Assembly (NCBI RefSeq): GCF_018294505.1
Contig: NC_057808.1
Coordinates: 223,279,325 to 223,343,324 of the forward strand
Source of the DNA: Triticum aestivum
Lineage: Eukaryota; Streptophyta; Magnoliopsida; Poales; Poaceae
DNA length: 64,000 nucleotides
Reading direction: 5' to 3'
A program made the position numbers and the translations under genes. The notes under the pieces are model-generated. The model was not told the origin of the DNA. It ran no database searches and was given only the letters and a program-made list of their open reading frames with translations. Below, in pieces: positions 11,035-23,229 of this stretch (positions within the stretch are counted from its first letter, which is position 1; every line of letters starts with the position of its first letter).

Positions 11035-12390
11035 TCTAAGTCAATGAAGCCGCGTCGATATAGTACTCGTGTGTACTACTAATATATAGTGGAGTGGTTT
11101 TCTTATTCTCTCCATAACAATCGTTTTAAATTGTGTAAGTACGAAACGAAACTCTTTATTTAACGTACCAGTGAAGAAAACTACTACTTCCGATGAACTA
11201 ACGATCCACGCGTCCTGGTCGCACTTCCTGTCCTTCACGTGCGGTACACTACCCTCCCTTAAGTGAACACACATGCGCGAAATTATCGAAAATGTGTGAG
11301 AGTGTGTACAAATAAAGAATTTTAATTTCAATTATCGGAAAGGTTTGAGAGTATGTACAGTTTGCCCTCTCTCAATAATTATGGTTTGTTGTGTTCGGCT
11401 TAAACTTGGTCAAACTTTACAAAGTTTGACTTCAGTCAAATCTAATATGCGGAGTAAATAAAAATGGAGGGCCACTACATCCATCCGGGTTTTTAGTCCA
11501 CACCAGTTTTTTAATCAAAGTTAATAGCTGGACAAATAAAATTACAAGGGAGCTGAAGACAAAGTTGTGAGAAGGCTTAGAAATCAATACAAAACTTATG
11601 CTCTTAGTACCAACGTCGATCCTTCTTTGAGGAAACATTTGGTTCATAGCCAATTGTGTGATAAAATTGCACCAACACGAAAGATGACTGCGTCTCCAAT
11701 GCAACCAAGGTGAACTGATGAAGGATATCATCTTTGTGGGTAACAAGCAAAGAGCACTAATGGAAGACAACTTGTTTTTCATTGAAAATCGATCAGCTTC
11801 ACCAGCCGATGCAACCATGAGGCGCAACCATGAGCATCGATAGGTCAGCGTGGTGACGCATCATCCATTTGGCATCAAGTTTGGGTGAGGAACCTATGAA
11901 GTTCGACAAATCCTCACTGTGGTCTGTTTCTTATCAGTAATCAAGCTCGAGGAAGGAAGAACCACGTGGCAGAGGACAGTGAGGCGGAACAACAATGGCC
12001 ATCCAATTTTGTGCAGTTCCACTAAAATTGAGGAAGACATGCCCGGGTATGGAGATACGCATCGTTGTTTGCAAAAATATAAAAAAGGGATATAGTGTTG
12101 TTACTTTGTTTTGGCAGTGGTACAAGATTAACAGCAACATCTCAATTGTCAATAAGAACTAATGAAAAGTACACCAACAAACAGAAGCATCATGATTATC
12201 TTGATGGGAACTAAACCAGGATACCCGAGAAAAAAACATTTCCTCATTTAACTAGTGATAGTACTAGTTTAGCGGCAGCAATAGGAGCATATGGACAATG
12301 ACCGCACAACCACCATGTATTTTTTGTCGAAACAACATGTATACCTCCACCGAGGCATAAACTAGGACAACTTTTTGAGTGGCATTTCCT
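11035..12390. other. Unclassified sequence with a Stowaway-like MITE fragment
   Basis: No coding region recognised. 11401-11470 reads as the 3' half of a Stowaway-type MITE (AACTTGGTCAAACTTTACAA, then CAGTCAAATCTAATATGCGG and an AAAATGGAGG end), truncated so the terminal AGTA is missing. The minus frame 11827-11432 overlaps this fragment and is not credible. The TTTTGTGCAGTTCCACTAAA array motif occurs once more at about 12000, with an adjacent AAGATTAACAGCAACATC stretch similar to the tandem units. Confidence 0.45.
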
Positions 12391-12840
12391 CTATAATAGT
12401 AGGTGATGTTGGACCAACCGACGAACCCTAGCTATTGTACATGGGGAGCTGGGAAGTAGTCGCATAGAAGAAAACCAGCATGCAGCGACCTGGGGAGCTG
12501 GACCAGTACAAGAAGTTATACCAAAGGTGGGCGTGATGTCGCTTAGGCGGGCGGGCATGATCTGCCCACACGACGGCAGCGAACAAGGGCGCGGAGGACC
12601 TTCGTCCGCGCCAGCGCCGGCTCCGAGAAGACGGTGCGCATCGGCTTCCTCCATCACCGACGGCGGCAACGTCAATGCTGCACCTCCTCACCTCCCGCAG
12701 CGGACGGGATTCAGTCGGATCTGTGACCACCGGTGAGGAGAGAGATAGAGTGGACACTGCCATCTTGCTTTGATACGGAAAGGGTGAGAGAGCAAGACGC
12801 GAGAAACCCTATCAAACAAGAGGTTATATATACAATGGAG
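12391..12840 (-). other. Promoter/first-exon-like module, copy 2
   Basis: On the minus strand a TATATATAAC box lies at 12822-12832, followed by TAGGGTTTCTCGCGTC and a G/C-rich leader similar to copies 1 and 3, then GTGTGGGCAGATCATGCCCG. The minus frame 12763-12428 begins MAVSTLSLSSPVV and is open for 111 codons, but it has no recognisable domain and its frame is not kept in the other copies, which argues against coding. Confidence 0.4.
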
Positions 12841-13231
12841 CAAAAAATCTCTCCATAGCAGCGGTTTTAAATAGAATACGCGCGTTCCCGGAAAAAATAA
12901 CGAAAACTGGCGGACAATTTTTAAATGTACCAACAAAGAAAACTCGATCAAAAACACGCCCCCGCTTCCAGGTCGCGAGAGTCGTCGTATAGACATAGAC
13001 ATGCATATCCGTGTTGACGTAAAATTCCATCTTCATCTACAATCATATTTGTCCAACTGGCAGAATATTTACGTTGTTAATTATATACACAACAATATTA
13101 ATGTAGAACATCTCTTGTTTGCGGGCGTCCGGACCGCTGCCACGCCCGCTCTTGAGCAACCCGCACCCTCCTCATCGCCCGCGCATGCTTCCCGCCCGAA
13201 ACGGTCAGTGCCGCATTCATGCTCGGCCAGA
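12841..13231. other. Non-coding flank up to the Gypsy insertion
   Basis: Upstream (minus-strand) flank of copy 2, including a TCTCCATA(G/T)CA...TTTTAAA stretch shared with 23610. From 13132 the sequence becomes G/C-rich (GCCGCATTCATGCTCGGCCA) and continues without loss at 22425, after the retrotransposon. Confidence 0.4.
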
Positions 13232-13236
13232 GCGGA

Positions 13237-13713
13237 TGAGGGAGTCATGAACTAAGGGGTCCTCGGGCGTCCGACCTGTTAGCTATGGGTCGGACTGATG
13301 GGCCGTGAAGATACGAAGACCGAAGACTGCACCCGTGTCCGGATGGGACTCTCCTTGGCGCGGAAGGCAAGCTTGGTGACCGGATATGTAGATTCCTTTA
13401 TTTGTAACCGACCTTGTGTAACCCTAGATCCTCCCGATGTCTATATAAACCGAAGGACTTAGTCCGGCAGAGATATTCATTACCATAGTCATACAGGCTA
13501 GACTTCTAGGGTTTAGCCATTACGATCTCGTGGTAGATCAACTCTTGTAATACTCATATTCATCAAGATCAATCAAGCAGAAAGTAGGGTATTACCTCCA
13601 TAGAGAGGGCCCGAACCTGGGTAAACATCGTGTCCCCTGTCTCTTGTTACCGTCGATCTTAGACGCACAGTTCGGGACCCCCTACCCGAGATCCGCCGGT
13701 TTTGACACCGACA
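13237..13713 (+). repeat. 5' LTR of Gypsy 1
   Basis: 477 bp, TG...CA ends, with a TCTATATAAACC TATA-type box near 13440. It is followed directly by TTGGTGCTTTCATTGAGAG, the position expected for a primer-binding site; I could not assign the tRNA. Compared with the 3' LTR it keeps a GGCCC stretch near 13607 where the 3' copy reads TAA. Confidence 0.9.
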
Positions 13714-13760
13714 TTGGTGCTTTCATTGAGAGTTCCATTGTGCTGCCTGCAAAAGGTTTG

Positions 13761-16700
13761 ATGGCCCTTTCAATCGTCAACAACAATGCTATCCAAGGGG
13801 AAACCTTCCTCCCCGGACAAATCTTCGTGTTCGGCGGCTTCGTACTGCGGGCCAATTCGCTTGGCCACCTGGAACAGATCGACAGCTACGCCCCTGGCCG
13901 TCAGGTCAGATTTGGGAGCTTGAATTACGTCACGGACATCCGTGGAGATTTGATCTTCGCCGGATTTGAGACCGCGGCAACCACTCCTAGTCATCCCGAG
14001 GAACATGACCTAAATCTGTCATCGGGCCGCATCCAGGAGATTGCTCCTGTGACTGCTCTGGCCGTAGATCCGGAGCATATTGTGCCAACCGAGGAAGGGA
14101 GGCTCAACCCCACTGCGGAGGCCGCAAATTCAACGGCGTTGGAGCCGAACATAGACCTAAAGTCACACGGCGTCTTTGTCACCGGAACTCTGGACTCGTC
14201 TCTGGTTATAAATTCCGAGCCATGTGCATCTGCGGACGCCGAACTGGATCGCTTATCGATCTTTGAGTTTAGCGCCGTAGACATCTTCCAGCATTCGCCC
14301 TTGGGCGATGTGCTAAACTTGTTAAGAAACTTGTCCTTGATGAGGGACTCACAGCCGAACTATGTTCGGTTCGAGCTGGAGGCCGATGATGAAGGAGAAT
14401 TTCGCTTCCCACCCACCATCCACTTCATAGCCACTATCGAAGACTTAACCAACGCGCTTGACTATGACTCCGAAGACATCGACGGTATGGACGACGATGC
14501 CGGAGACGAGGAGGCCCAAAATCCACCGTTCACTGGACGATGGACGGCCACTTCCTCATATGATGTCTACATGGTAGATACGCCAAAAAATAATAGCGGC
14601 GACGACAAGGAAAACCCAGCAAAGGAGGACCCCCCCTAAAACACAGCCAAAGTGCCGGCGTCAGCGGCGCCGCTCTAAATCCTGCCGCAGCAGGGACAGC
14701 AACACCGGCACAGGAGACGACAACACTCCGGATGGTGCCGAAGACACAGAAGAACCCGATAAACAAACTGCCGAACGAGACAATCGGGAATCAGGGCATG
14801 CCAGCCCTGACGAACAGGCCATAGACAAAGACTCGGAGGACGGTAGTTACCGTCCACCCTCCAAGGAGGACGTGAGCCTCGGCAACGAAGACTTCATCAT
14901 GCCTGAGGAGCCCCTAGAGCAGGAGCGCTTTAAGCTTCAGCTAATAGCCACTGCGAGGAGCCTAAAAAAGAAGCAGCAACAGCTTCAAGCTGACCAAGAC
15001 CTGCTCAATGACAAATGGACCGATGTCCTGGCAGCCGAGGAATACGGCCTTAAGCACCCAGCCAAAAGTTACCCGAAGCATAGACTTCTACCTCAGTTCA
15101 ACGATGAGGCGCCAGATCCCACACCAGCATCACGCAATGCGGCTGATCGGCCACCGCGCGGTCGGGATAAAACTGCAACCCGAGCCGAAAACCAAACTGT
15201 CCCACCTCACCGTAAAGGCAGGGATAAGACAGCTCGGGGCTATACATATGACCTTCGTCAAGACCTGGACAGTAGAGCAGGACACACAAGATCGATCTAC
15301 GGATCGCGAGGACGTGCCTTGACACACGACGACGGCTACCCATGTGGATGTGATAAACCTAACCACGCCCGGGCCGAATGCCGCAGACGGACTCCATTAG
15401 AGCTACGTCGCGATGTGGCCCGATACAGAGGCGCCGTGCACCCTCTTTGCTTCACTGATGAAGTACTGGACCATGAATTCCCAGAAAGGTTCAAACCTGT
15501 AAACATCGAATCATATGATGGAACAACCGATCCCGCGGTATGGATCGAGGATTTTATACTCCACATCCACATGGCCCGCGGGGATGATCTTCACGCCATC
15601 AAATACCTCCCACTAAAACTCAAAGGGCCAGCTCGGCACTGGCTAAACAGTTTGCCTGAAAATTCTATTGGCAGCTGGGAGGACCTGGAGGAAGCTTTCC
15701 TCGACAACTTCCAAGGTACATATGTTCGGCCGCCAAACGCCGATGACTTAAGTCACATAGTTCAACAACCCGGGGAGTCAGCCAGGAAGTTCTGGACGAG
15801 GTTCCTAACTAAAAAGAACCAGATCGTTGACTGTCCGGATGCCGAAGCCTTAGCGGCCTTTAAACATAGCATCCACGACGAATGGCTCACCCGCCACCTC
15901 AGCCAAGAAAAGCCAAAATCTATGGCAGCCCTCACGGCACTCATGACCCACTTTTGCGCAGGTGAGGACAGTTGGTTGGCTCGCAGCAAAAACACAACCA
16001 GCAAGGCAGGCCCCTCCGAGGTTAAGAACAACAACGGCAAGCTCTGACGTAACAGGCACAAACGCCGAAGCAATGGTGATAATACCAACGACACTACAGT
16101 CAACGCCGGATTCAGTGGCTCCAAGTCCAACCAGCGGAAGAAACCATACAAGAGAAACAATCAGGGACCATCCAGCCTGGACCGCATACTTGATCGACCA
16201 TGCCACATACATGGCACCCCAGAAAAACCAGCCAATCATACCAACAGAGATTGTTGGGTTTTTAAACAGGCCGGCAAATTAAACGCCGAAAACATGGAAA
16301 AGGGATCACAAAGCAAGGACGACGACGAGGAGCCCCGGCAACCAAACACAGGGGGACAGAAGAAGTTCCCCCCTCAAGTGAAAACAGTAAACATGATATA
16401 TGTTACACACATCCCCAAAAGGGAGCGCAAACGCACACTAAGGGACGTCTACGCGATAGAGCCAGTCGCCCCAAAATTCAATCCATGGTCGTCATTTCCG
16501 ATCACCTTTGATCGTCGGGACCACCCGACTAGTATCCGACATGGCGGCTCAGCCGCACTAGTCCTCGACCCAATCATCGATGGATTTCACCTAACGCGCG
16601 TCCTTATGGACGGAGGTAGCAGCCTCAACCTACTTTATCAGGATACAGTGCGAAAAATGGGCATCCCACAAAGACTACCTTTAAAGGAGTCATACCAGGT

Positions 16701-17090
16701 GTCGAGGCCCGCTGGATGGGCGCAATCACGCTAGAAGTTGTCTTCGGGTCTCCGGACAATTTCCGAAGCGAGGAATTAATCTTCGACATCGTCCCCTTTC
16801 GCAGCGGCTATCACGCACTGCTCGGACAAACTGCGTTCGCTCGATTCAATGCAGTGCCACACTATTCCTATCTCAAGCTCAAGATGCCCGGCCCACGGGG
16901 CGTCATCGCGGTCACCAGAAATACGGAAGTTTCCCTCCGTACAGAGGAGCACACCGCCGCCCTAGTAGCGGAAGTACATAACGGCCTCCTCAAGCAGAAC
17001 CGTAATCAGGCTGTCGAGCCCCGGGACATCGTTAAGAAGGTCCGGACTACGCTGCAATAGAACAGCTCGGCTCGTCAAGAGCTCGACTAG
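13761..17090 (+). pseudogene. gag: gag-protease polyprotein of Gypsy 1, frameshifted
   Basis: It starts at ATG 13761 (MALSIVNNNAIQG). The first part (to 14636) has the FLPGQIFVFGGFV motif and an acidic IDGMDDDAGDEE stretch. A run of seven C at 14630-14636 shifts the frame; six would restore it, so this is a homopolymer slip. The second part carries the retrotransposon gag domain (YDGTTDPAVWIEDF ... GPARHWLNSLP ... FLDNFQGTY ... QQPGESARKFW) up to TGA 16045-16047. The frame then stays open through a CHIHG...HTNRDC zinc-finger-like segment into the protease-like VLMDGGSSLNLLY, where DGG replaces the usual D-T/S-G. A small deletion near 16668 shifts frame again to FGSPDNFRSEELIFDIVPF...YHALLGQTAF. 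Two in-frame TAG codons follow (17058-17060, 17088-17090). Confidence 0.85.
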
Positions 17091-18292
17091 CAATTTGGCC
17101 TCCATCCCAGTCCCGATCAGGCAGTGGCATTCGTACCACGCATACATAATTACGCACTCAAAATTCCATGGGCCTCGACGGAGGCACAGAAAGCTTGTGA
17201 TCCACAGTTCGGCTCGACCGATCCGGGACACACATCTACTTTTACTATTTCCTTTTTCCTTTTCCAGGTTTCCTTTGTATAGGCCTTCTTGGATGGCCTA
17301 ATTATCAGTCCTGTAAAAGGATAAAAATACCAGGATGGCAAGAAGCACAGACGTATAGGGGAAGCTCTAGAGGTCACTCTACCTGTTGTCAGGACCTACA
17401 CGCAGCTCGCCCTTGGTCATGGCATGTTAAATAGCCGGATCGCTTATCGCACTATTTGTATTAACGCGCTATGACGCATTAACCCAATTATAATGGAAAA
17501 AGTTCATGGCTCAAATTTAAAGGCCCAAGATACCACCTCTGCTTTATTTCCGTTTTCCTTAATAACTTATCTTCTAGCACCCGTACACTTTGGTACGTTT
17601 CATATTTGCCAGGGGCTCCCAGGTGCCCTATAATACGGCAACAAAGTCCGAACACTCTTTAGTATAGTTCGGCACCCCGAATTTAGCATTATATGCATTG
17701 GCTCCGAATCATGTCTTTGGTCAATAGTTGGGTTGCCCGGCTCCTGTGCTTGCTACCTTACGTTTCGCTATATCGGCTATGGTAGTAAAGGGAGAACTAC
17801 TGCGATTGTGCCCTGGTTCATCCAAAGGAGCACCTCAGTAGAGAAAGCCGAAAACTGACTGTCATGATGCAGCGAGAGCCGGCCAGCTGTTCGGAGGTTG
17901 CAAATCGTTGGAAATTTCTTCCGCGTTACGCGAGGGATCGACACTTCCCGATCAGACGCTTATAGCACTCTAGTTCGGAAACTAGGGGCTGCGTCAATGT
18001 TTTTATTGTCGAACTCCTATGGCTAAGTGAGGGCGTTAAAGCCGAATAGTCTGGTTGCCTGGTTCGTTGCGCTAAACAACTCCTTCAAGGACCATATAAT
18101 TGGATCAAGATTGTTTAGATTCCATCCCGAACACCTCCGTACTACCTACGTGGGGGCAGAAGCCGACGACTGGCCAACCCTCAGATTTCATATAAACACG
18201 GCCGCACAGGAGGTAAAATTAAAAACATAACAGTCATTATATTACAAACCGACTCTGTTTCGTTATACAAGGCAAAGACAACACGAATGTAT
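17091..18292. other. Internal non-coding region of Gypsy 1
   Basis: The protease-downstream frame peters out around 17300 (FLFQVSFV). No reverse transcriptase, RNase H or integrase motifs were seen in either strand, although these would normally follow here. The rest is leader-like sequence downstream of the antisense gene's stop codon. Confidence 0.6.
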
Positions 18293-21200
18293 TCATTCAA
18301 AAATGATGTCCTGCCCACACTGCGTTGCTACGATGCAAGGCCCCTCCAGGACATCCGCAAAATAGCACTCGGGTGTGCGGTGCTCCTTGCCCTCTGGTGG
18401 CCCCCGGGCCAGGTCGACGGCGTTCATCTTCGCCCACCACATCTTGCAACGGGCGAAGGCCATATGAGCACCCTCAATACACGCCGATCGCTTGATGATA
18501 TCCAGCCGAGGACAGGCGTCCACCATCCGCCTCACGAGTCCGAAGTAGCTGCCGGGCATAGCTTCAGCTGGCCATAGCCAGATTATTAAATCCTTCATGG
18601 CTAGTTCGGCCACCCTATGCAGCTCCACCAGCTGTTTCAGCTGATTGGTGAAGGGCACGGGATGCTCTGGCGCAAGATATTGCGACCAGAATAGCTTCTC
18701 CGTAGAGCTCCTTTCTTTGGCTCGGAAGAACTCCGCGACGTCGGACACACTTCGCGGCAAATTAGCAAAAGCCCCTAGAGAACTCCGAACCCGGGTTAGT
18801 AAAAGATACTTCCTCCTCGCATATTTGCTTTGCATACTGAATGCCTTACCTGCCGTGATCTTCCTCGCCTCTTGGATCTCTCGGAGGGCGCCCAGGGCCT
18901 CATTCCGGGCCGTCTCCGTGCTTTGACGAGCCTGGGAAAGTTCGGCCTCTTTAGGCGACGCGTCATGCTCCAAGGTCTCGCACTTCTTCACCGCGTCATG
19001 GAGCTCTTGTTGGACCTCGTTGACCCGGGCCTTGAGCTTCTTACGGGCAGCCTGCTCCCTGACGGCCTTCCCCTCGACCTCGCCCAGGGCCTTTTTCAGG
19101 GCCTCGACCTCGGTCATCGCTCCTATTTATATCATGACACGTCGGTCAATGTATAACATCCTTCTCTTTCCGAATACTTCTTGGGTTATTACATACCTTG
19201 ATTCTCCTGGAGCTGCCTCTTTACCTAGCCGAGCTCCTCCTCGGCCTTCTCCAGTCTCCGCTTAAGTTCGGAGACTTCAGCAGCATGTGAGGTCGCAGAC
19301 AGCAGCGACGCCTGCATGCTCATTCTCGAAAATTTAGTTAGTTTTCTACAAGCAAGGATCGACCCCCTGTCCGGCTTTTCTTTCCGAACACTAGACAGTG
19401 TCTCAGGGGCTACTGACTATATCGGGATTTTTTGCGTCCCTACCTCAAAACCTATCAGCAGGCTACTACAGGCTTCAGTCAGCCCGCTCTTGGCGGACTG
19501 GACCCTCTCGATCACCGTACCCATAAGGATATGGTGCTCGTCCACAATGGAGGCGCCTCGAAGCGCCTCCATCAGATTATCCGATGCCCCAGGTTGGACC
19601 GGGGCCACTGGTGGAATGGGCGCACCCCCCTCTTTCAAAGGAGGTCGCTCGCCGGATTTCGGAGCCGTACCGGTCTCCGTAATCATATTTGGCTGAGGGC
19701 CGAATTGAATACAGCCCTCCTCGCCAGTCTCCGTGGGGATTTGCTCCCCCGTGTGTCCGGCGGTGGAGGTTTCGCCCTCTGGCGCCCCCTTGACAGCGTC
19801 CGGAGCCTCTCCTCGGCCTGGAGTGGTCCTTCGGGACAACACCTCGGCATCGTCCATGGCCCTGGGAGAGTGAGAGGTCGGCGGCGACAGGCTGGCCATC
19901 TCCTTGGAGTCCAGCGAACCTCCTGACGAGGTTCGCTGGAAGCTGTCCTGGGCCGGACTGAAATAACACAACTAACCATGTTAATACAATGAGGAGAAGA
20001 GGTTGGATATATGGATATCCATGAATCGTAGTACTTACGATGCAGCCTGAGGCTTAGCTCGGGAGCGGCGCTCCGGACTACTGTCGACATCCCATACGGA
20101 GTTATCTGCAAAGGAGCCCTTCGTTTTCTTGGGCGCCCCCACCTCCAGATTTGTGGAAGCCGCCCTCTTCTCCCTCCCCTCATCACGGGGTGGGTTATCC
20201 TCCTCCTACTCCTCGTCGTCGTCCTCAGGGACGGAGGAACGGGTCTCTTCGTCTTCGGACGTTATGTCCGAAGTACCCTTACGACGGGGGCCACCTTTGG
20301 CCCCCTTGGCCTTCTCCTTAGCCTCCTTCTTGGCCTTCTTCTCTGGCGCCTTATAGGGCACCAGCACCAGCATCTGCGCCAATCGCGGGACGACTAGTTC
20401 TTCAGGCAGCAGAGCCGGACACTGGATCCGCTTCGCCCTCTCCATCCAGTCCTGGAGAAGGAATGATGATAAAAGCTCAGACATCACCCTCGAAGCAAGC
20501 AAGTAGGGGATGCGTTAAAAATAACACACCTCGCTGGCGGGGTGGTTAATGTCGTGCCCGCGGTCCGAATCCGTGGCCGGCGGTTTCTCGTTGCCCTTAA
20601 AAAGCAACTTCCAGGCTCCTTCGTGAGTGGTTTCGAAGAGCCTCTTCAGGGTATGGTGTTTCTTCGGGTTGAACTCCCATAGAGAGCGGCTTCGGCTCTG
20701 GCACAGGAGAATTCGGCGAACTAGCATCACCTGGATTATGTCGACAAGTTTGACATTCTTGTCCACCATGCTCTGAACGCGCGTCTGCAGCACTATCAGC
20801 TCGTCTGGCGAACACCAGTTCGGGCTCTTCTCGACCCAGGATGTGAGCCGCATTGGAGCACCGTGGTTGAATTCGGCAGCCGTGGCCTAGTTGGTGCCGC
20901 GGGGTTCCGTAATATAGAACCATTGTTTCTGCCATTCCTTGACAGTCTCCACGAAAGTACCTTTTGGCCAGGAGACATTGGATAACTTACTCACCATGGC
21001 TCCTCCGCACTCTGCGTGCTGGCCATCCACCACCTTCGGCTTCACGTTGAAGACCTTGAGCCACATCCCGAAGTGGGGTTGGATGCGGAGGAAGGCCTCA
21101 CACATGACGATGAACGCCGAGATGTTGAGGAAGGAATTCGGGGATAGATCATGGAAGTCAATCCCGTAATAATACATTAGCCCACGGACGAAAGGGTGGA

Positions 21201-21369
21201 TTGGAAACCCTAGCCCGCGGACGAAATGAGGGATGAACACCACCCTCTCGTTGGGCTTTGGCGTAGGGACGACCTGTCCCTGGGCCGGAAGACGGTGGGC
21301 GATTTCCTTCGCCAAGTACCCTGCCGCTTGAACCTCAGTAATGTCCTTTTCCTTGACGGAGGAGACCAT
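18293..21369 (-). pseudogene. Five-exon antisense gene of Gypsy 1 ('putative gypsy type transposon' family), three nonsense codons
   Basis: Exons on the minus strand: 21369-20530, 20451-20039, 19957-19444, 19311-19197 and 19122-18293. All introns are GT-AG and the phases match (0, 2, 0, 1), giving about 904 codons. The N-terminal exon carries the plant retroelement domain once named 'putative gypsy type transposon' (PF04195-like): FVRGLGFPIHPFVRGLMYYY, then LSPNSFLNISAFIVMCEAFL and a WF tail. The middle is acidic and lysine-rich (KKAKKEAKEKAKGAKGG; EDEETRSSVPEDDDEE), and exon 5 begins with a long coiled coil (TEVEALKKALGEVEGKAVRE). A TATA-type box (TTTATAAGGGG, minus strand) lies at about 21511-21521. 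Premature stops, all TAG, are at 20889-20887, 20208-20206 and 19227-19225. Its biochemical role is unknown; related elements carry the gene in the same antisense position. Confidence 0.8.
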
Positions 21370-21945
21370 CCACTTGCCTTGACCTCCAGATTCAGACGTG
21401 GTTGAGTGCTAGCTAGAGTGGGAAGAAGATGGGAGCTTGGGCGCTGGAGCTCAAGATTGGAATGGCAGAGGAAGAAAGAAGGCGTGGGAGAAGAAGGGGG
21501 AATCCTTGTCCCCTTATAAAGGCAGTGAATATTGAACGCCTCCCCACTCGCCTCAAAACTCGCCTATTCCCAAGGACTGTGTAAATGGTGCGGTCGGGTT
21601 ACCCACGCCCGTATTGATGAGAATCCCGTAATAAGGGGACACGATCTCTGCTTTGACAAGACGTGCCAATGGCAACCGCGTCTCAATACGTGGAACGACA
21701 GACATAAAACGGTTCGAAATAATGACCGGACTGACATGATGTCATGTTGCAAAAAGTTGCCAGAGGATTGGACTTATGAATTATTACGCCCTCTGTGGAA
21801 ATATATGCTGCTTGCGCTGCCAAGCCGAACTCGATCGTTCGAAGACCATTATGAAGTATCCGGAAGGAAGGGAACCCGCCTTGCAATGCCGAAGACAAAT
21901 CTGCGCGCCGGACTCCTCGTCATTGAAGCCAGGTTCAGGGGCTAC
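21370..21945. other. Promoter/leader of the antisense gene and 3' end of Gypsy 1 interior
   Basis: On the minus strand: the TATA box near 21515, then a leader with AGCTCCAGCGCCCAAGCTCC before ATG at 21369. On the plus strand, AGGTTCAGGGGCTAC just before 21946 occupies the polypurine-tract position but is interrupted by pyrimidines. The 138-codon plus frame 21532-21948 has no recognisable domain. Confidence 0.5.
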
Positions 21946-22419
21946 TGAGGGAGTCCTGGACTAAGGGGTCCTCGGGCGTCCGGCCTGTTAGCTACGGGCC
22001 GGACTGATGGGCCGTGAAGATACGAAGACCGAAGACTGCACCTGTGTCCAGATGGGACTCTCCTTGGCGTGGAAGGCAAGCTTGGTGACCGGATATGTAG
22101 ATTCCTTTATTTGTAACCGACCTTGTGTAACCCTAGATCCTCCCGGTGTCTATATAAACCGGAGGACTTAGTCCGGCAGAGATATTCATTACCATAGTCA
22201 TACAGGCTAGACTTCTAGGGTTTAGCCATTACGATCTCATGGTAGATCAACTCTTGTAATACTCATATTCATCAAGATCAATAAAGCAGGAAGTAGGGTA
22301 TTACCTCCATAGAGAGGTAAACCTGGGTAAACATCGTGTCCCCTGTCTCCTGTTACCATCGACCTTAGACGCACAGTTCGAGACCCCCTACCCGAGATCC
22401 GTCGGTTTTGACACCGACA
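21946..22419 (+). repeat. 3' LTR of Gypsy 1
   Basis: 474 bp, same TGAGGGAGTC start and ACACCGACA end as the 5' LTR, and followed by the target duplication GCGGA (22420-22424). Confidence 0.9.
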
Positions 22420-22424
22420 GCGGA

Positions 22425-23229
22425 TGCGACCTCTCACTGGCGCCGACATTGAAGCGGTGCGCCGGCCAAGAGAGCATCGCCCGTGCCGCTTCCCAGTGCA
22501 CGCGACTTCTACGCGTTCAAATGTCGCAATAGCCAGCCACAACATGCATGTAAAAAGTTCTTGGGAGTGCATGCTATGGCTAGCTATCCTCCCCCAACTT
22601 GTCAATCTCTTCCAGTAGTGCTAGTACTCCATGGTGCGATCCATCGACAAGCAGGCGGGAAAGTTATCGTATACTTGGTTTGCAGTGAGTGGCATGTCGA
22701 GCGACCGTGTGGGGTGGAGCCGTGGAGGAGGGTGAGACACGAATGCGACAGACGTGATTTAAATGTTGGTTTTGCTCGATGGCGCAATCCAACGAAACAA
22801 AATGTTGGTTTCTCTCCGTTTTCATTTTTTCTTCGGAAAAACAGAAACTTTCCACTCCATTTTCATTCCTACTCCAAGGTTGCCCCGTTACAACATTCCA
22901 TCAAATACAAAGGAAAACTAACACGCATGCTGATGCATCTCTATGATTCACAGATCATAGCCAATATTTACTTCACAACTAAAGACAAAAGTTGTGAGAG
23001 CGTGTACAAAAGAAAAACTACTGATGGGGTCACTACGACTTAAACCCTAAACCCTAAATAGGATTTAATTTCCTGGCTAGGTAGAACCTGTCGAACGAAA
23101 GACGGCTGGAGATCATACGATGCTTTTGTGCAGTTCCACTAAAATCGAGCTGAGCATCCCTGATGGCAAAGATATTGAAGAAGTGTGATTAGAATAACAG
23201 TACTGGCACTAGTTCATGAGACATAAACT
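22425..23229. other. Pre-insertion sequence, continuation of 13231
   Basis: Joining 13236 to 22425 restores one continuous G/C-rich stretch ending in a GCGCCGGCCAAGAGAGC motif. Further on lies a TTTTGTGCAGTTCCACTAAA motif (23123) identical in theme to the 6.7-12 kb locus. No gene recognised. Confidence 0.45.
23041..23058. repeat. Short interstitial telomere-like repeat
   Basis: TAAACCCTAAACCCTAAATA, two full copies of the plant telomere unit CCCTAAA. Plant promoters often carry one to two such units (telo-box), so this is more likely regulatory or chance than telomeric. Confidence 0.6.

Larger units (their letters stand above)
13237..22419 (+). mobile_element. Gypsy LTR retrotransposon 1 with antisense gene (Fatima-like?), complete ends
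   Basis: LTRs at 13237-13713 and 21946-22419 start TGAGGGAGTC and end ACACCGACA. The 5-bp target duplication GCGGA is at 13232-13236 and 22420-22424. The interior has gag, a zinc-knuckle-like segment and an aspartic-protease-like segment on +, then a large stretch with no reverse transcriptase or integrase, replaced by a five-exon antisense gene. It is therefore non-autonomous. The antisense cargo and general plan resemble Grande-type/Fatima-type Gypsy elements; the family name is a recollection, not a match. By eye the two LTRs differ at about 18 of ~474 sites, nearly all transitions, so this is not a very recent insertion. Confidence 0.9.

Noticed and set aside
11432..11827. 131-codon minus-strand ORF
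   Set aside because: Its end overlaps a Stowaway-like fragment and it has no recognisable domain.
23041..23058. Telomeric repeat implying a chromosome-end or fusion site
   Set aside because: Only two CCCTAAA units; too short and common in plant promoters.
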